From NCBI GenBank assembly GCA_964442605.1, contig CAYTZR010000003.1, positions 18,353 through 82,352 of the forward strand: a stretch of 64,000 bases of DNA, given 5' to 3'. The stretch's first letter is position 1. Each line of letters starts with the position of its first letter. The notes under the pieces were generated by a model, which had not been told where the DNA came from, did not search any database, and saw only the letters and a program-made list of their open reading frames with translations. Positions 42,623-51,328 of the stretch are shown piece after piece. Both the position numbers and the translations under genes were made by a program. The stretch comes from Monoglobus sp964442605 (GTDB taxonomy: Bacteria; Bacillota; Clostridia; Monoglobales; Monoglobaceae).

Positions 42623-43771
42623 TTATGCTTTTCTCAGTTCATCAACCTTATCAAGTTCCTCCCACGGCAAATCCAAATCATTTCTTCCGAAGTGACCATA
42701 TGCGGCGGTCTGCTTATAGATAGGTCTTTGAAGATCAAGTGCTTTGATAATTCCGCTCGGTGACAGGTCAAAGGTCTTTAGTATCTTTTCGACAATCTCG
42801 CTGTCACTGATTTTTCCGGTTCCTCTTGTATCGACTCTTACGGAAACGGGCTTGCTTACGCCAATAGCGTAGGCAAGCTGTATTTCACACATATCCGCCA
42901 GTCCCGCGGCAACAATATTCTTTGCGACATATCTCGCCGCGTATGCCGCGCTTCTGTCAACCTTTGTGGGGTCCTTGCCGGAAAACGCCCCGCCTCCGTG
43001 GCTCGCGTAACCGCCGTAAGTATCAACTATAATCTTTCTGCCGGTGTGCCCGCTGTCTCCTTGCGGTCCGCCTACCACAAACCTGCCGGTCGGATTTGTA
43101 TAAATTATTGTGTTTTCATCCCTTAAGTCATCGCCTATTACGGGGTCAATTACGTATTTTATTATATCTTCTCTAAGCCGCTCCTGCGACACGTTCTCGT
43201 CATGCTGGGTCGAAATAACGATTGTATCAACGCGTTTAAACGTGCCGTCCTCGTTATATTCGACGGTCACCTGCGACTTTCCGTCAGGTCTCAAATAATC
43301 AAGAATTTTTTCCTTTCTTACTTCTGAAAGCCGGCGTGCCAGCTTATGCGACAGCGAAATCGGCAAAGGCATGTATTCCTCGGTTTCGTTGCAGGCGAAG
43401 CCGAACATCATTCCTTGGTCGCCCGCTCCTATTCCGTCACCGTCATCGTCTACGCCTTGGGCAATGTCCTTTGACTGTTCGTCAATAGCAACCAAAACCG
43501 CGCAGGTATCGCAGTCAAATCCGTACTTTGCTCTGTCGTATCCCACCTCGCGTATCGTCTCGCGAACTACGCTCTTTATATCCACATAGGTATCGGTGGT
43601 AAGCTCTCCGACAACGAGAACAAGACCGGTTGTGACGGTTACCTCAACTGCAACACGCGCCTTGGGATCCTTTTCCAATATCGCGTCCAATATCGCATCG
43701 GAAATCAAATCCGAAATCTTATCGGGATGTCCCTCTGTTACCGATTCTGATGTAAATAGTCTTTTATACAT
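42623..43771 (-). CDS. metK: S-adenosylmethionine synthetase
   Basis: Makes SAM from ATP and methionine; 382 aa. Blocks: SESVTEGHPDKISDLISDAI, GAGDQGMMFGFA, the P-loop-like GGGAFSGKDPTKVDRSAAY, and DLRDENTIIYTNPTGRFVVGG. AAAGGAG precedes the ATG. It overlaps tmk by 8 bp. There is no SAM riboswitch, which fits its internal position in an operon. Confidence 0.97.
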   Translation of the reverse strand: MYKRLFTSESVTEGHPDKISDLISDAILDAILEKDPKARVAVEVTVTTGLVLVVGELTTDTYVDIKSVVRETIREVGYDRAKYGFDCDTCAVLVAIDEQSKDIAQGVDDDGDGIGAGDQGMMFGFACNETEEYMPLPISLSHKLARRLSEVRKEKILDYLRPDGKSQVTVEYNEDGTFKRVDTIVISTQHDENVSQERLREDIIKYVIDPVIGDDLRDENTIIYTNPTGRFVVGGPQGDSGHTGRKIIVDTYGGYASHGGGAFSGKDPTKVDRSAAYAARYVAKNIVAAGLADMCEIQLAYAIGVSKPVSVRVDTRGTGKISDSEIVEKILKTFDLSPSGIIKALDLQRPIYKQTAAYGHFGRNDLDLPWEELDKVDELRKA

Positions 43772-44381
43772 AGCTTAATATCTCCTTTGAAATAGTATTT
43801 ATTTCTCTGTTTGCGTCTATCACAATGATATTATGACCGTAATTCTTTTTCATGTTTTCAAATACTTCCATAAAGCCGCATCTTATATTACTCATTTGCG
43901 CGGTACTTTTTTCGTATAATTCAATATTATCCCTTGCCGCGTCAATACGCTCCTTACATACCGTGGGATTAACGTCAAGAAAAATACAGATATCCGGCTT
44001 TATAAGCGACGGGCAATTCATATTTAAATTCTCAACCCATTTTGAGCTACCGCCCTGGTTTGTACCCTGATATGCCATAGATGAGTAATAGTATCTGTCA
44101 CAAATTACTGTATAGCCCTCATCAAGGCGCTTTTTAACGCCGTGCTCAGGATGAGTTATGTGCTCTATTCTGTCTGCGAGAAATAGAGCTGCCTGAAGAT
44201 ATATGTCCTTTTGTCTGCATTCGGACAATATTCGTCTTAAGTAATTTCCCGTCTCATAATTTGTAGGCTCGGCTGTGACGTAAACCTTCTCGCCCTTTTC
44301 CCTTAAATTTTTTGCGAGTATCTCAATTTGCGAGGTCTTTCCGCTCCCGTCAAGTCCCTCAAATACAATAAATTTTCCCAT
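43764..44381 (-). CDS. tmk: Thymidylate kinase
   Basis: Phosphorylates dTMP to dTDP; 205 aa. P-loop FEGLDGSGKTSQ, the DR motif ICDRYYYSSMAYQG, and a lid region CKERIDAARDNIE. The ATG at 44381 is preferred over a GTG at 44390, which would overlap the GGCGGGTGA ribosome binding site. It follows araD by 16 bp, an unusual functional neighbour, so cotranscription may be accidental. Confidence 0.95.
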   Translation of the reverse strand: MGKFIVFEGLDGSGKTSQIEILAKNLREKGEKVYVTAEPTNYETGNYLRRILSECRQKDIYLQAALFLADRIEHITHPEHGVKKRLDEGYTVICDRYYYSSMAYQGTNQGGSSKWVENLNMNCPSLIKPDICIFLDVNPTVCKERIDAARDNIELYEKSTAQMSNIRCGFMEVFENMKKNYGHNIIVIDANREINTISKEILSYV

Positions 44382-44397
44382 ATTAATCACCCGCCGG

Positions 44398-45090
44398 TTA
44401 ATTCTGACCGTAGTATGCGTTTTTGCCGTGCTTTCGCATATAATGCTTGTCCAAAATATACTTGCTCATACGCGCGACATCCTTGTTGATTACCTCGCAC
44501 CTGTACGCCATTTTGGCTACCTCCTCAAGCACTACCGCATTGTGAACCGCGTTCGCGGGATCCGTTCCCCATGTAAACGGAGCGTGATTGAACACAATAA
44601 CTCCCGGAATGGCATCGGGGTCCTTATCCGCAAAGGTATCGACAATGACCTTGCCGGTGTTAAGCTCGTAATCATTTTCAATCTCCTCGCGGCTTAAAGC
44701 GCGGGTACAGGGAATATCTCCATAAAAATAATCAGCGTGGGTCGTGCCATAGGCGGTTATATCTCTGCCCGCTTGCGCCCAAGAGGTTGCATAAGACGAG
44801 TGTGTGTGGACAACACCGCCTATATTCTTGAAGCTCTTATAAAGCTCAAGGTGTGTCGGAGTATCCGATGACGGTCTTAAGCTTCCGTCTATTACCTCCC
44901 CTGTATTTAAATCAACGGCTACCATATGCTCCGGCTTCATCTTGTCATATTCAACACCGGAGGGCTTGATGACAACAACATTTTTGTCTCTGTCAATACC
45001 GGAGACGTTTCCCCATGTAAACGTTACCAAGCCGTATTCGGGCAGAAGCATGTTAGCCTCATATACCTTTTTCTTTAATTCATCAAACAT
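44398..45090 (-). CDS. araD: L-ribulose-5-phosphate 4-epimerase
   Basis: Class II aldolase-fold epimerase giving D-xylulose-5-P in arabinose catabolism; 230 aa. It begins FDELKKKVYEANMLLPEYGL; TWGNVSG and IKPSGVEYD bind phosphate. Zinc ligands are in VHTHSSYATSWAQ and the C-terminal VFNHAPFTWG; GTTHADYFYGDIPC lies between. GAGGT precedes the ATG. araB is 134 bp upstream. No araA lies beside them in this window. Confidence 0.95.
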   Translation of the reverse strand: MFDELKKKVYEANMLLPEYGLVTFTWGNVSGIDRDKNVVVIKPSGVEYDKMKPEHMVAVDLNTGEVIDGSLRPSSDTPTHLELYKSFKNIGGVVHTHSSYATSWAQAGRDITAYGTTHADYFYGDIPCTRALSREEIENDYELNTGKVIVDTFADKDPDAIPGVIVFNHAPFTWGTDPANAVHNAVVLEEVAKMAYRCEVINKDVARMSKYILDKHYMRKHGKNAYYGQN

Positions 45091-45120
45091 TATATTTACC
45101 TCATCTATTCTTTAAAATAA

Positions 45121-45231
45121 TTCCAAAAAATTTAAAAAATCCAAAAATCCAAAAAATCCAAATACATCTTAAAAAATACATCTTAAGAAATAAATCCTAA
45201 GAAACAAATCCTAATAAACAAATCCTAAGAA
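45121..45231. repeat. Tandem repeats between araB and araD
   Basis: Two repeat families adjoin. Near araD are 9-11 bp units of ATCCAAAAA type; near araB are about 15-bp units like AAACAAATCCTAAG. The latter begins within the araB stop region (its last codons and TAG form the first unit), as if the gene end was copied several times. Confidence 0.75.
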
Positions 45232-46901
45232 AGTCTGACCGACTTTTTGATTTCCTTCAAACGCTTCATAACATCGTTTCCGCCTCTGCCGAAATAATCA
45301 TGCAGACGTTTATACTCATCGTAAAGCTTGTCATATATCTCAACATTCTCGGGAATAGGTCTGTAATAGTGTGCCTTAACCCTTCCCATACGCTCCGCAC
45401 AATCCTTGATTGAGTCATAGCCTCCGTTCTCGCTGCCCGCCGCAACCGCACCGAACATAGCGGAGCCGAGAGCGGGTGTCTGAGCAGACTCGGCAATTTT
45501 GATATTCATGTTGGTAACATCGGAGTAAATCTGCATCATAAAGGCATCCTTTTGTGCTATTCCTCCCGCAGCGTACAGCTCGGTTATAGGAACGCCGCTT
45601 TCCTTAAAGGTGTCAATAATCATCCGCACGCCGTAGGCTGTCGCTTCGATAAGCGCTCTGTAAACTTCCTCAGGTCGGGTTTGAAGATTTAATCCCAAAA
45701 TCATTCCGGTAAGGTCAACGTCAACAAGGACACTTCTGTTTCCGTTCCACCAATCAAGAGCCACAAGTCCGCTTTCACCCGGCTTTTGCTTAGATGCCTT
45801 TGTTCTGAGAAGCTGATGTATGTTCATTCCCAAAGCCTTCGCCTCTCTGTAATAGCTCTCGGGTACACAGGTCTTTACAAACCAGTCAAAATGGTCGCCT
45901 ACACAGGACTGACCGGCTTCATAGCCCTGATACCCGGGAATAATTCCGTCCTCAACAACACCGCACATACCCGGGACAATCCGTTCGCTTTCGCCAAGCA
46001 GAACATCACAGGTTGAAGTGCCGATAATCATCAGCATTTTTCCAGGTGAGGTCACTCCGACAGCGGGAAGAGAAACATGTGCATCCACATTCGCGATAGC
46101 AACCGCCGTACCCTTTTTCAGTCCGGTAAGCTTTGCGGCGTAATCGTTGATTTCTCCCGCCTTTGAGCCGATAGGAGTTATCTCGCAGCCTATCTTTTCG
46201 TCAACAAAGTTCTCAAGCTTTGGGTGTAGGGACTTGAAAAATTCCTTTGACGGGAAGCCTTTTTCCTTGTTCCATAGCGCCTTATATCCCGCTGTACAGC
46301 TGTTTCTCGTTTCAACGCCCGTAAGCTGCCAGATTATCCAGTCGGCAGCTTCTATAAACTTATCCATCTCATCGTAAATTTCCGGCGCTTCCTCCGCTAT
46401 TTGCCATACCTTGGGTATCATCCACTCGGAAGATATTTTTCCTCCGTAGCGGGGGAGAAAGTTATCATCGGATTTCGCCGCGATTTCGTTCAGCTTGTTC
46501 GCATATTTTTGAGCCGCGTGGTGCTTCCAGAGCTTTACATACGCGTGGGGATTTGATTTATACTCTTCCAAAAAGCACAGCGGCGTACCGTCAGCCGTGA
46601 CCGGCAGCACGGTACATGCCGTAAAGTCAATTCCGACGCCGATAATATCACTCGGATTAACTCCGCTTTCGGCAATAACTGCCGGTATGGTGTTTTTCAA
46701 AACATCAATATAATCCTGCGGATGCTGCAGCGCCCAATCCACACCGAGCTTTGTTTTCCCGTCAGGCAAATAATCATACATAACAGCATGAGGATATTCG
46801 TATACAGAGGAAGCAAGCTCCCTTCCCGTCTTAACCTCAACCAATACGGCTCTGCCCGAAAGTGAGCCGTAATCAACACCTACAGAATATTTTTTGCTCA
46901 T
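45225..46901 (-). CDS. araB: Ribulokinase
   Basis: FGGY-family kinase phosphorylating L-ribulose; 558 aa. The N-terminal domain starts KYSVGVDYGSLSGRAVLVEV, and GVGIDFTACTVLPV is family-typical. The C-terminal domain has LVALDWWNGNRSVLVD, ATAYGVRMIIDTF and the nucleotide loop AAGGIAQKDAFMMQIYSDV. The ATG at 46901 has GAGAGGAA upstream. It has its own promoter and no obvious catabolite-responsive (cre) site by eye. Confidence 0.96.
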   Translation of the reverse strand: MSKKYSVGVDYGSLSGRAVLVEVKTGRELASSVYEYPHAVMYDYLPDGKTKLGVDWALQHPQDYIDVLKNTIPAVIAESGVNPSDIIGVGIDFTACTVLPVTADGTPLCFLEEYKSNPHAYVKLWKHHAAQKYANKLNEIAAKSDDNFLPRYGGKISSEWMIPKVWQIAEEAPEIYDEMDKFIEAADWIIWQLTGVETRNSCTAGYKALWNKEKGFPSKEFFKSLHPKLENFVDEKIGCEITPIGSKAGEINDYAAKLTGLKKGTAVAIANVDAHVSLPAVGVTSPGKMLMIIGTSTCDVLLGESERIVPGMCGVVEDGIIPGYQGYEAGQSCVGDHFDWFVKTCVPESYYREAKALGMNIHQLLRTKASKQKPGESGLVALDWWNGNRSVLVDVDLTGMILGLNLQTRPEEVYRALIEATAYGVRMIIDTFKESGVPITELYAAGGIAQKDAFMMQIYSDVTNMNIKIAESAQTPALGSAMFGAVAAGSENGGYDSIKDCAERMGRVKAHYYRPIPENVEIYDKLYDEYKRLHDYFGRGGNDVMKRLKEIKKSVRLS

Positions 46902-46945
46902 AATAATTCCTCTCAATCGTCACAAAAATATTAATATTATTAATA

Positions 46946-46974
46946 ATTATATATAAAACAACTATATAAATCAA
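46946..46974 (-). promoter_or_regulatory. Promoter of araB
   Basis: Minus strand: TTGATT (46974-46969), a 17-bp spacer and TATAAT (46951-46946), about 45 bp before araB. The word TTTATACAC occurs twice further upstream (about 47028-47059) and might be an operator. Confidence 0.75.
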
Positions 46975-47048
46975 GTATAAAACCGATTTATTTTAAATTA
47001 TTTTATATATCTAAAATTTATAGCTCTTTATACACGGAATTTATTGGT

Positions 47049-48413
47049 TTATACACCAAATCTATGGGTTATAAAGCTTATTATATCGTTTTTATTATTC
47101 ATAAGGTTCTCATTAATTATTTCATCGACTGCCGCGTTTAATATTTTGCCTATATCGGGACCCGAAAACCCAAGCCTTATAACATCGTTTCCGTCAATCG
47201 CAAGGTCTTTAACGCTAAAACATTCGTTTTCCGCTACTATTTCGTCAATCAGCCTTTCGATTTCATCAAGTAGCTTTAACCGCTCCGCCATGTATTCCGA
47301 AGCCTGCGCCGAAACATCAGCCTTTTTTACCTTTATAAGCATTCTCAGCATATCTTCACCGATTTTACCAAGCTTTCTTTTAACGCTTTTCTTTGACGGT
47401 TCAATTTGGTCTCCGTGCGCCTTAATAAGAAACGCCGCCGTAGTAAGCGTGCGGTTATCCGATTTAAGCCGCCTGAGAATTGTCTTCGCAAGCTCCTCGG
47501 ATTTTATCGCGTGAGTATAGAAATGATCTATATACGTGCCGTTTTCCAACCGCTCGGAGGTGTGACACAGCGGCTTTCCAATATCGTGAAACAACATCAC
47601 GAGTCTGTAAACCGGAAGAGGCTCGATTTCCGATACAGCATGAATTGTATGCTCCCATACGTCAAAGCGATGATACGGATTTTTCTGCGGAAAATCAAAC
47701 ATAGGTTCAAGCTCCGGTATGATAACAGCGAATACGTCACGGTATTCACGCAGCGCCTTTTCGGCGTTTTGTCCGCAAATAATCCGCTTAAGCTCATCAA
47801 AAATTCTTTCACATGAAACATTTTTAAGCAAGCGGCGGCAATCGTGCGTTGCTTGTTTGGTTTTTGCCTCGATTTCAAGCCCATACACAGAAGCAAATCG
47901 CAGCCCGCGCAAAATCCTGAGCGAGTCCTCGTTAAACCTTTCGCTTGGCTCGCCGACACAGCGTAGTATGTTGTTTTTTAAATCATCAACACCGCCGAAC
48001 AAATCTATAATTTTATCGGATTTACAATCATAAGCCATTGCATTAACCGTAAAATCACGTCTTGACAAATCCTCCGAAAGGCTTGACACAAACTCAACGT
48101 AATCCGGTCGCCTGTTATCGCTGTATTTACCGTCTGTTCGGAAGGTTGTGACCTCGTAGGGCTGACCGCCCGAAATAACCGTCACCGTGCCGTGCGCGAT
48201 ACCGGTTTCAATCACCTTGTATTCAGGCAGGGCTCTTATTACCTCATTCGGCATAGCGGAGGTCGCAATATCCCAGTCCTTCGGAACGGCGCCCAGAACG
48301 CTGTCGCGAATACAGCCTCCGACGGGATACGCGGAATAGCCGCTTAAATTCAGTTTCTCCGTTATCAGCCTAACGGGAGCGGGTATATCGATTTTAAATA
48401 TATTATTAATCAT
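47049..48413 (-). CDS. cca: CCA tRNA nucleotidyltransferase
   Basis: Adds or repairs the 3' CCA of tRNAs; about 454 aa. The class II nucleotidyltransferase head has YPVGGCIRDSVLGAVPKDWD and then IATSA (catalytic Asps). The RNA-binding block is GLRFASVYGLEIEAKT, and an HD domain holds LFHDIGKPLCH with His/Asp ligands. The start is unclear: ATG 48413 leaves a 7-bp gap after the upstream gene, while ATG 48443 would overlap it; neither has a good ribosome binding site. Both tRNAs in the 60-kb cluster and the tRNA-Arg here already encode CCA, so it probably acts mainly in repair. Confidence 0.93.
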   Translation of the reverse strand: MINNIFKIDIPAPVRLITEKLNLSGYSAYPVGGCIRDSVLGAVPKDWDIATSAMPNEVIRALPEYKVIETGIAHGTVTVISGGQPYEVTTFRTDGKYSDNRRPDYVEFVSSLSEDLSRRDFTVNAMAYDCKSDKIIDLFGGVDDLKNNILRCVGEPSERFNEDSLRILRGLRFASVYGLEIEAKTKQATHDCRRLLKNVSCERIFDELKRIICGQNAEKALREYRDVFAVIIPELEPMFDFPQKNPYHRFDVWEHTIHAVSEIEPLPVYRLVMLFHDIGKPLCHTSERLENGTYIDHFYTHAIKSEELAKTILRRLKSDNRTLTTAAFLIKAHGDQIEPSKKSVKRKLGKIGEDMLRMLIKVKKADVSAQASEYMAERLKLLDEIERLIDEIVAENECFSVKDLAIDGNDVIRLGFSGPDIGKILNAAVDEIINENLMNNKNDIISFITHRFGV

Positions 48414-48420
48414 TTTCTTA

Positions 48421-49554
48421 TTAATAATTTTCAGCTGTATCATTTTCAGCCGCTTTCGCGGTTTTAACCATATTCATTACGCCGTCAAAGTCCAGCATTT
48501 CAGCCGCGTTGGGAGCGATTGTCACATCAGATATTTTACGCCAATAATTTTGCAGCTCATAAGCTCCGCAAAGCCGCTTTATAATGTGATAGCCGTAGGT
48601 AGACTCGACAACGCCGCTTATTTCACCGATTTTCAGAGCAAATGAGGCTTCTTCAAACGAGCTTACCATTTCGCCCTCAGGGAACGTATAAACCCTGCCG
48701 CCCTCATCATCGCTGTCTGATGTGTCCTCGTTATATTCCTTCATGAGCTCGGAAAAGTCCTCTCCGTTTTTCGCCTTTTCATATACCTCCTGCGCAACTG
48801 TCAGAGCATCGCCCTTTTCGGTGTTGCTCAATATCAAAATCTGCTGCACCGAAGCTCCCTTTTCGCCGGCACAGTCATCTAACAATGAAACATCGTCAAT
48901 ATACTTATTCGGGTTTTTAAGGAAGTCCTCGGCAATATCGTCAAATACGGATATATCGGTATATACTTTTATATAATGCTCCTCGTCGCTTATTCCGAGA
49001 GCGTGTGCGTTGTTCAAAAAAATCTCCTCGCCGTTTCTGCTTATAGAGTCCGAAATCAGCTCACGAGCGGTTTCCTCAGCCGTTGATACCGAATATCCCG
49101 TCTTTTCAGCCATTTGTCTGAAAACGGTATCGTTTACAGCGTCCTCAATGGCGTTCTCTGTTATAACCTCAGACAAAGGCGTACCGCTCGCGTCCGGCGT
49201 TGACCAGTCGTACACCGACACATCTGAAGTCATCTCCGGATCAATCTTATAGAGCTGAATTACCGCATTGTTGTATAAGTAATACCCAAAATCCTCAGGC
49301 TTCAGTTCCTCGCCGTTTACCAAGGCAACAACGCCGTCGCCGAGAGCGGATGCTTCCGTATCCTCGGTTTCTTCTTGATTATCCGACAATTCCCGCTCAG
49401 CCGTGGATGCAGTGCCGCTTGTTGATGAGCCTTCCTTAACGCCGCCCGGATCGGAAGCCCGCGTGCCGCAGGCGCATAAGGAAGCCGCGAATACAGCAAT
49501 CAGCATAACGCAAAATATTCTTTTTATCGTATTTTTACGCATAAATTTATACAT
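48421..49554 (-). CDS. PrsA-like peptidyl-prolyl isomerase lipoprotein
   Basis: Extracytoplasmic foldase, about 377 aa. A lipoprotein signal ends in the lipobox L26-C27-A28-C29. A Ser/Thr/Glu-rich linker follows (to about 65), then a SurA-like helical region. The parvulin domain (about 240-345) includes VQQILILSNTEKGD, FSELMKEYNEDTSD, GGRVYTFPEGEMV and YGYHIIKRL. The ATG at 49554 is chosen for the 6-nt spacing from AAAGGAAG. Its 5' leader can form alternative hairpins. Confidence 0.88.
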   Translation of the reverse strand: MYKFMRKNTIKRIFCVMLIAVFAASLCACGTRASDPGGVKEGSSTSGTASTAERELSDNQEETEDTEASALGDGVVALVNGEELKPEDFGYYLYNNAVIQLYKIDPEMTSDVSVYDWSTPDASGTPLSEVITENAIEDAVNDTVFRQMAEKTGYSVSTAEETARELISDSISRNGEEIFLNNAHALGISDEEHYIKVYTDISVFDDIAEDFLKNPNKYIDDVSLLDDCAGEKGASVQQILILSNTEKGDALTVAQEVYEKAKNGEDFSELMKEYNEDTSDSDDEGGRVYTFPEGEMVSSFEEASFALKIGEISGVVESTYGYHIIKRLCGAYELQNYWRKISDVTIAPNAAEMLDFDGVMNMVKTAKAAENDTAENY

Positions 49555-49585
49555 ATACATCTTCCTTTCATAATTTATTTAAATC

Positions 49586-49651
49586 GGAGCAACGCTCCAT
49601 CAAGCATGCTTGAAATGGAGCTTGCGAGAGATTGCAACCTGCGCTTAGGTT
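49586..49651 (-). promoter_or_regulatory. Leader with mutually exclusive hairpins
   Basis: Minus strand order: AACCT-N6-AGGTT, then CTCCAT...CAAGC-AT-GCTTG...ATGGAG, then GGAGC-GTT-GCTCC. The GGAG in the middle can pair with either the CTCC before it or the one after it, so the last two stems exclude each other. It sits 32 nt before the prsA-like start. No known riboswitch is recognised. Confidence 0.4.
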
Positions 49652-49657
49652 ATTTAC

Positions 49658-49740
49658 AGTTGCTTCATTTTTTCATTTTTTCATTTTATTCATTTTATTA
49701 ATTCGGTTCAATCTTTATTCATTCGGTTCAATCGGATTTT
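49658..49740. repeat. TTCATTTT and ATTCGGTTCAAT repeats
   Basis: Tandem TTCATTTTT units (about four) adjoin two copies of an ATTCGGTTCAATC unit between the serine hydrolase stop and the prsA-like leader. Confidence 0.7.
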
Positions 49741-49782
49741 GCGAATTCTTTAATCGGTTTGTGGGCGGATAGTGCAAATTCT

Positions 49783-51210
49783 TCATTCTGATTGTGCGAA
49801 GCCCGAATATTCACTGAACAAAACCTCCTCTGTCTTTCTTGAGAATACCGTTAGCGAATTCTTATACTTAAACGAGAACTGCATTATGATTTTTCCTATA
49901 CATTCGCCGATAAGATTTGCGCAGACAACAAGCGTATTTTCATCGCACCAAGTTCCCGACGCGATATAGGGACAGTTACAGCTGTTAAATTTTCCGTCCA
50001 TAAATGAATTAAATCCGAACCTTATAACCTGTTTGCCGTAGCAGTTGTTTAGGATAATTTTTCCGCCTGTCGTGCTTGTGATTATCCTAATATCATTAAG
50101 GGTTAAGCTGTTGGTTCCAAACGAGTACCTGCGGTCAATTTCAAAGCTGTGATAGTTATCAAGCGGCTTGATACGCAGCTTTTTTATTTGCTTTAAAAGT
50201 CTTGAATAGTCGCCGTTGTCTGTAAGAGGTTCGTCTATGTAGCGATAAAGCTCGTCATAAAACGCGTCAAATATCTGCTGTATGCCGCCTTTTCTGTCGG
50301 TTTCATCGGCGGTCGTAACCAAAATCAGGTTCTTGTCCGGAAAGCAAACAGCCAGCTGACCTGCCATGCCGTACATCATAAAGCCGTTATTCTCGGTTCT
50401 CCAGAATTGATAGCCGTACCCTTGCGTTTCCTCCAAAAAGCTTCCCTTAACAAAGTTCGGTACCTGATAGCTCAGAGCCGCCTTTAAGTATTCTTCGGAA
50501 ACGAGCCGCTTACTCCCGACTTTGCCGTAGTTCATAAGCATATCAGCCAAAATCAGCAAATCATAAGGACGCGCCATAAGACCGGAACCGCCCTGACTTA
50601 CGCCGCAGCCATCCTTTAAACAATATGCGCTGCCCGAAAAACCAAGCTCGTGAAGTCCCTTGCCGCGGACATAATCGATAAGCTTCATACCCGTGAGCTT
50701 CTCAACCAACGCGGCGAGCACATGAGACGAGCTTGTATCATACGAAAAAACAGTACCCGGTCTGTGGGTCGGAGTTTTGGTAAAAAACGTTTCTGTCCAG
50801 TCATATTCTCTGTACTTATCAAACGTGGTTCCGTTGTGAGGAGTCGTCATCATAAGCATATGGCGTATTGTGGTTTCTTTTAAATACGGATGAAAGCCTC
50901 CCTCCGGCTCGTATTCCGGAAAGTAGCTCGTGATACTGTCATCCAAGCCGATAACGCCCTCGTCGGAGAGAAAGCCTATCGCGATGGATACTACACTTTT
51001 TGTAACGGAAAACATTCTGTGCAGCGTCTCTCTTTCAAACGGAGCATAATACGCCTCGCATATAAGCTTTCTGTCACGCATTATAAGAACGCTGTGCATG
51101 TCAAGCTTGTACCTTTCAAGACAATTTATAAAGTTAATTATCCTCCCTGAATTGATATTTACACACTCCGGAGCTGTCTTTTCGAAAATGTTTTTATTTA
51201 TTTTATTCAA
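49783..51210 (-). CDS. Beta-lactamase-family serine hydrolase
   Basis: Penicillin-binding-protein-like serine hydrolase (class C beta-lactamase/EstB group), 475 aa. The SxxK motif is Ser68-V-T-Lys71 in FSVTKSVVS; the second element is Tyr157 in FSYDTSSSH. A glycine-rich stretch MYGMAGQLAV may stand in for the KTG triad. The C-terminal 140 residues form a beta-rich domain. No signal peptide is seen, so it is probably a cytoplasmic esterase or amidase rather than a resistance enzyme. The start is TTG with AAGGTGA about 5 nt upstream. Confidence 0.85.
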   Translation of the reverse strand: MNKINKNIFEKTAPECVNINSGRIINFINCLERYKLDMHSVLIMRDRKLICEAYYAPFERETLHRMFSVTKSVVSIAIGFLSDEGVIGLDDSITSYFPEYEPEGGFHPYLKETTIRHMLMMTTPHNGTTFDKYREYDWTETFFTKTPTHRPGTVFSYDTSSSHVLAALVEKLTGMKLIDYVRGKGLHELGFSGSAYCLKDGCGVSQGGSGLMARPYDLLILADMLMNYGKVGSKRLVSEEYLKAALSYQVPNFVKGSFLEETQGYGYQFWRTENNGFMMYGMAGQLAVCFPDKNLILVTTADETDRKGGIQQIFDAFYDELYRYIDEPLTDNGDYSRLLKQIKKLRIKPLDNYHSFEIDRRYSFGTNSLTLNDIRIITSTTGGKIILNNCYGKQVIRFGFNSFMDGKFNSCNCPYIASGTWCDENTLVVCANLIGECIGKIIMQFSFKYKNSLTVFSRKTEEVLFSEYSGFAQSE

Positions 51211-51273
51211 TTAGTTCACCTTACTTTATTATGATATTTTATAATATTATATAATAAATACTAAAAAAGTCAA

Positions 51274-51301
51274 GGAGCCGTGTTAACTATCAAACGGCTC
51301 C
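51274..51301 (-). terminator. Terminator of the large secreted protein gene
   Basis: An 8-bp stem (GGAGCCGT / ACGGCTCC) with a 12-nt loop, followed on the minus strand by TTGACTTTTTT. Confidence 0.85.
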
Positions 51302-51328
51302 GTAAAATAAAATATATTATTATTCATC

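Noticed and set aside
42556..43771. SAM riboswitch for metK
   Set aside because: metK overlaps tmk by 8 bp and has no leader. The only structure nearby is the downstream terminator.
49783..51210. Antibiotic-resistance beta-lactamase
   Set aside because: No signal peptide, a weak third motif and an extra C-terminal domain point to a general serine hydrolase.
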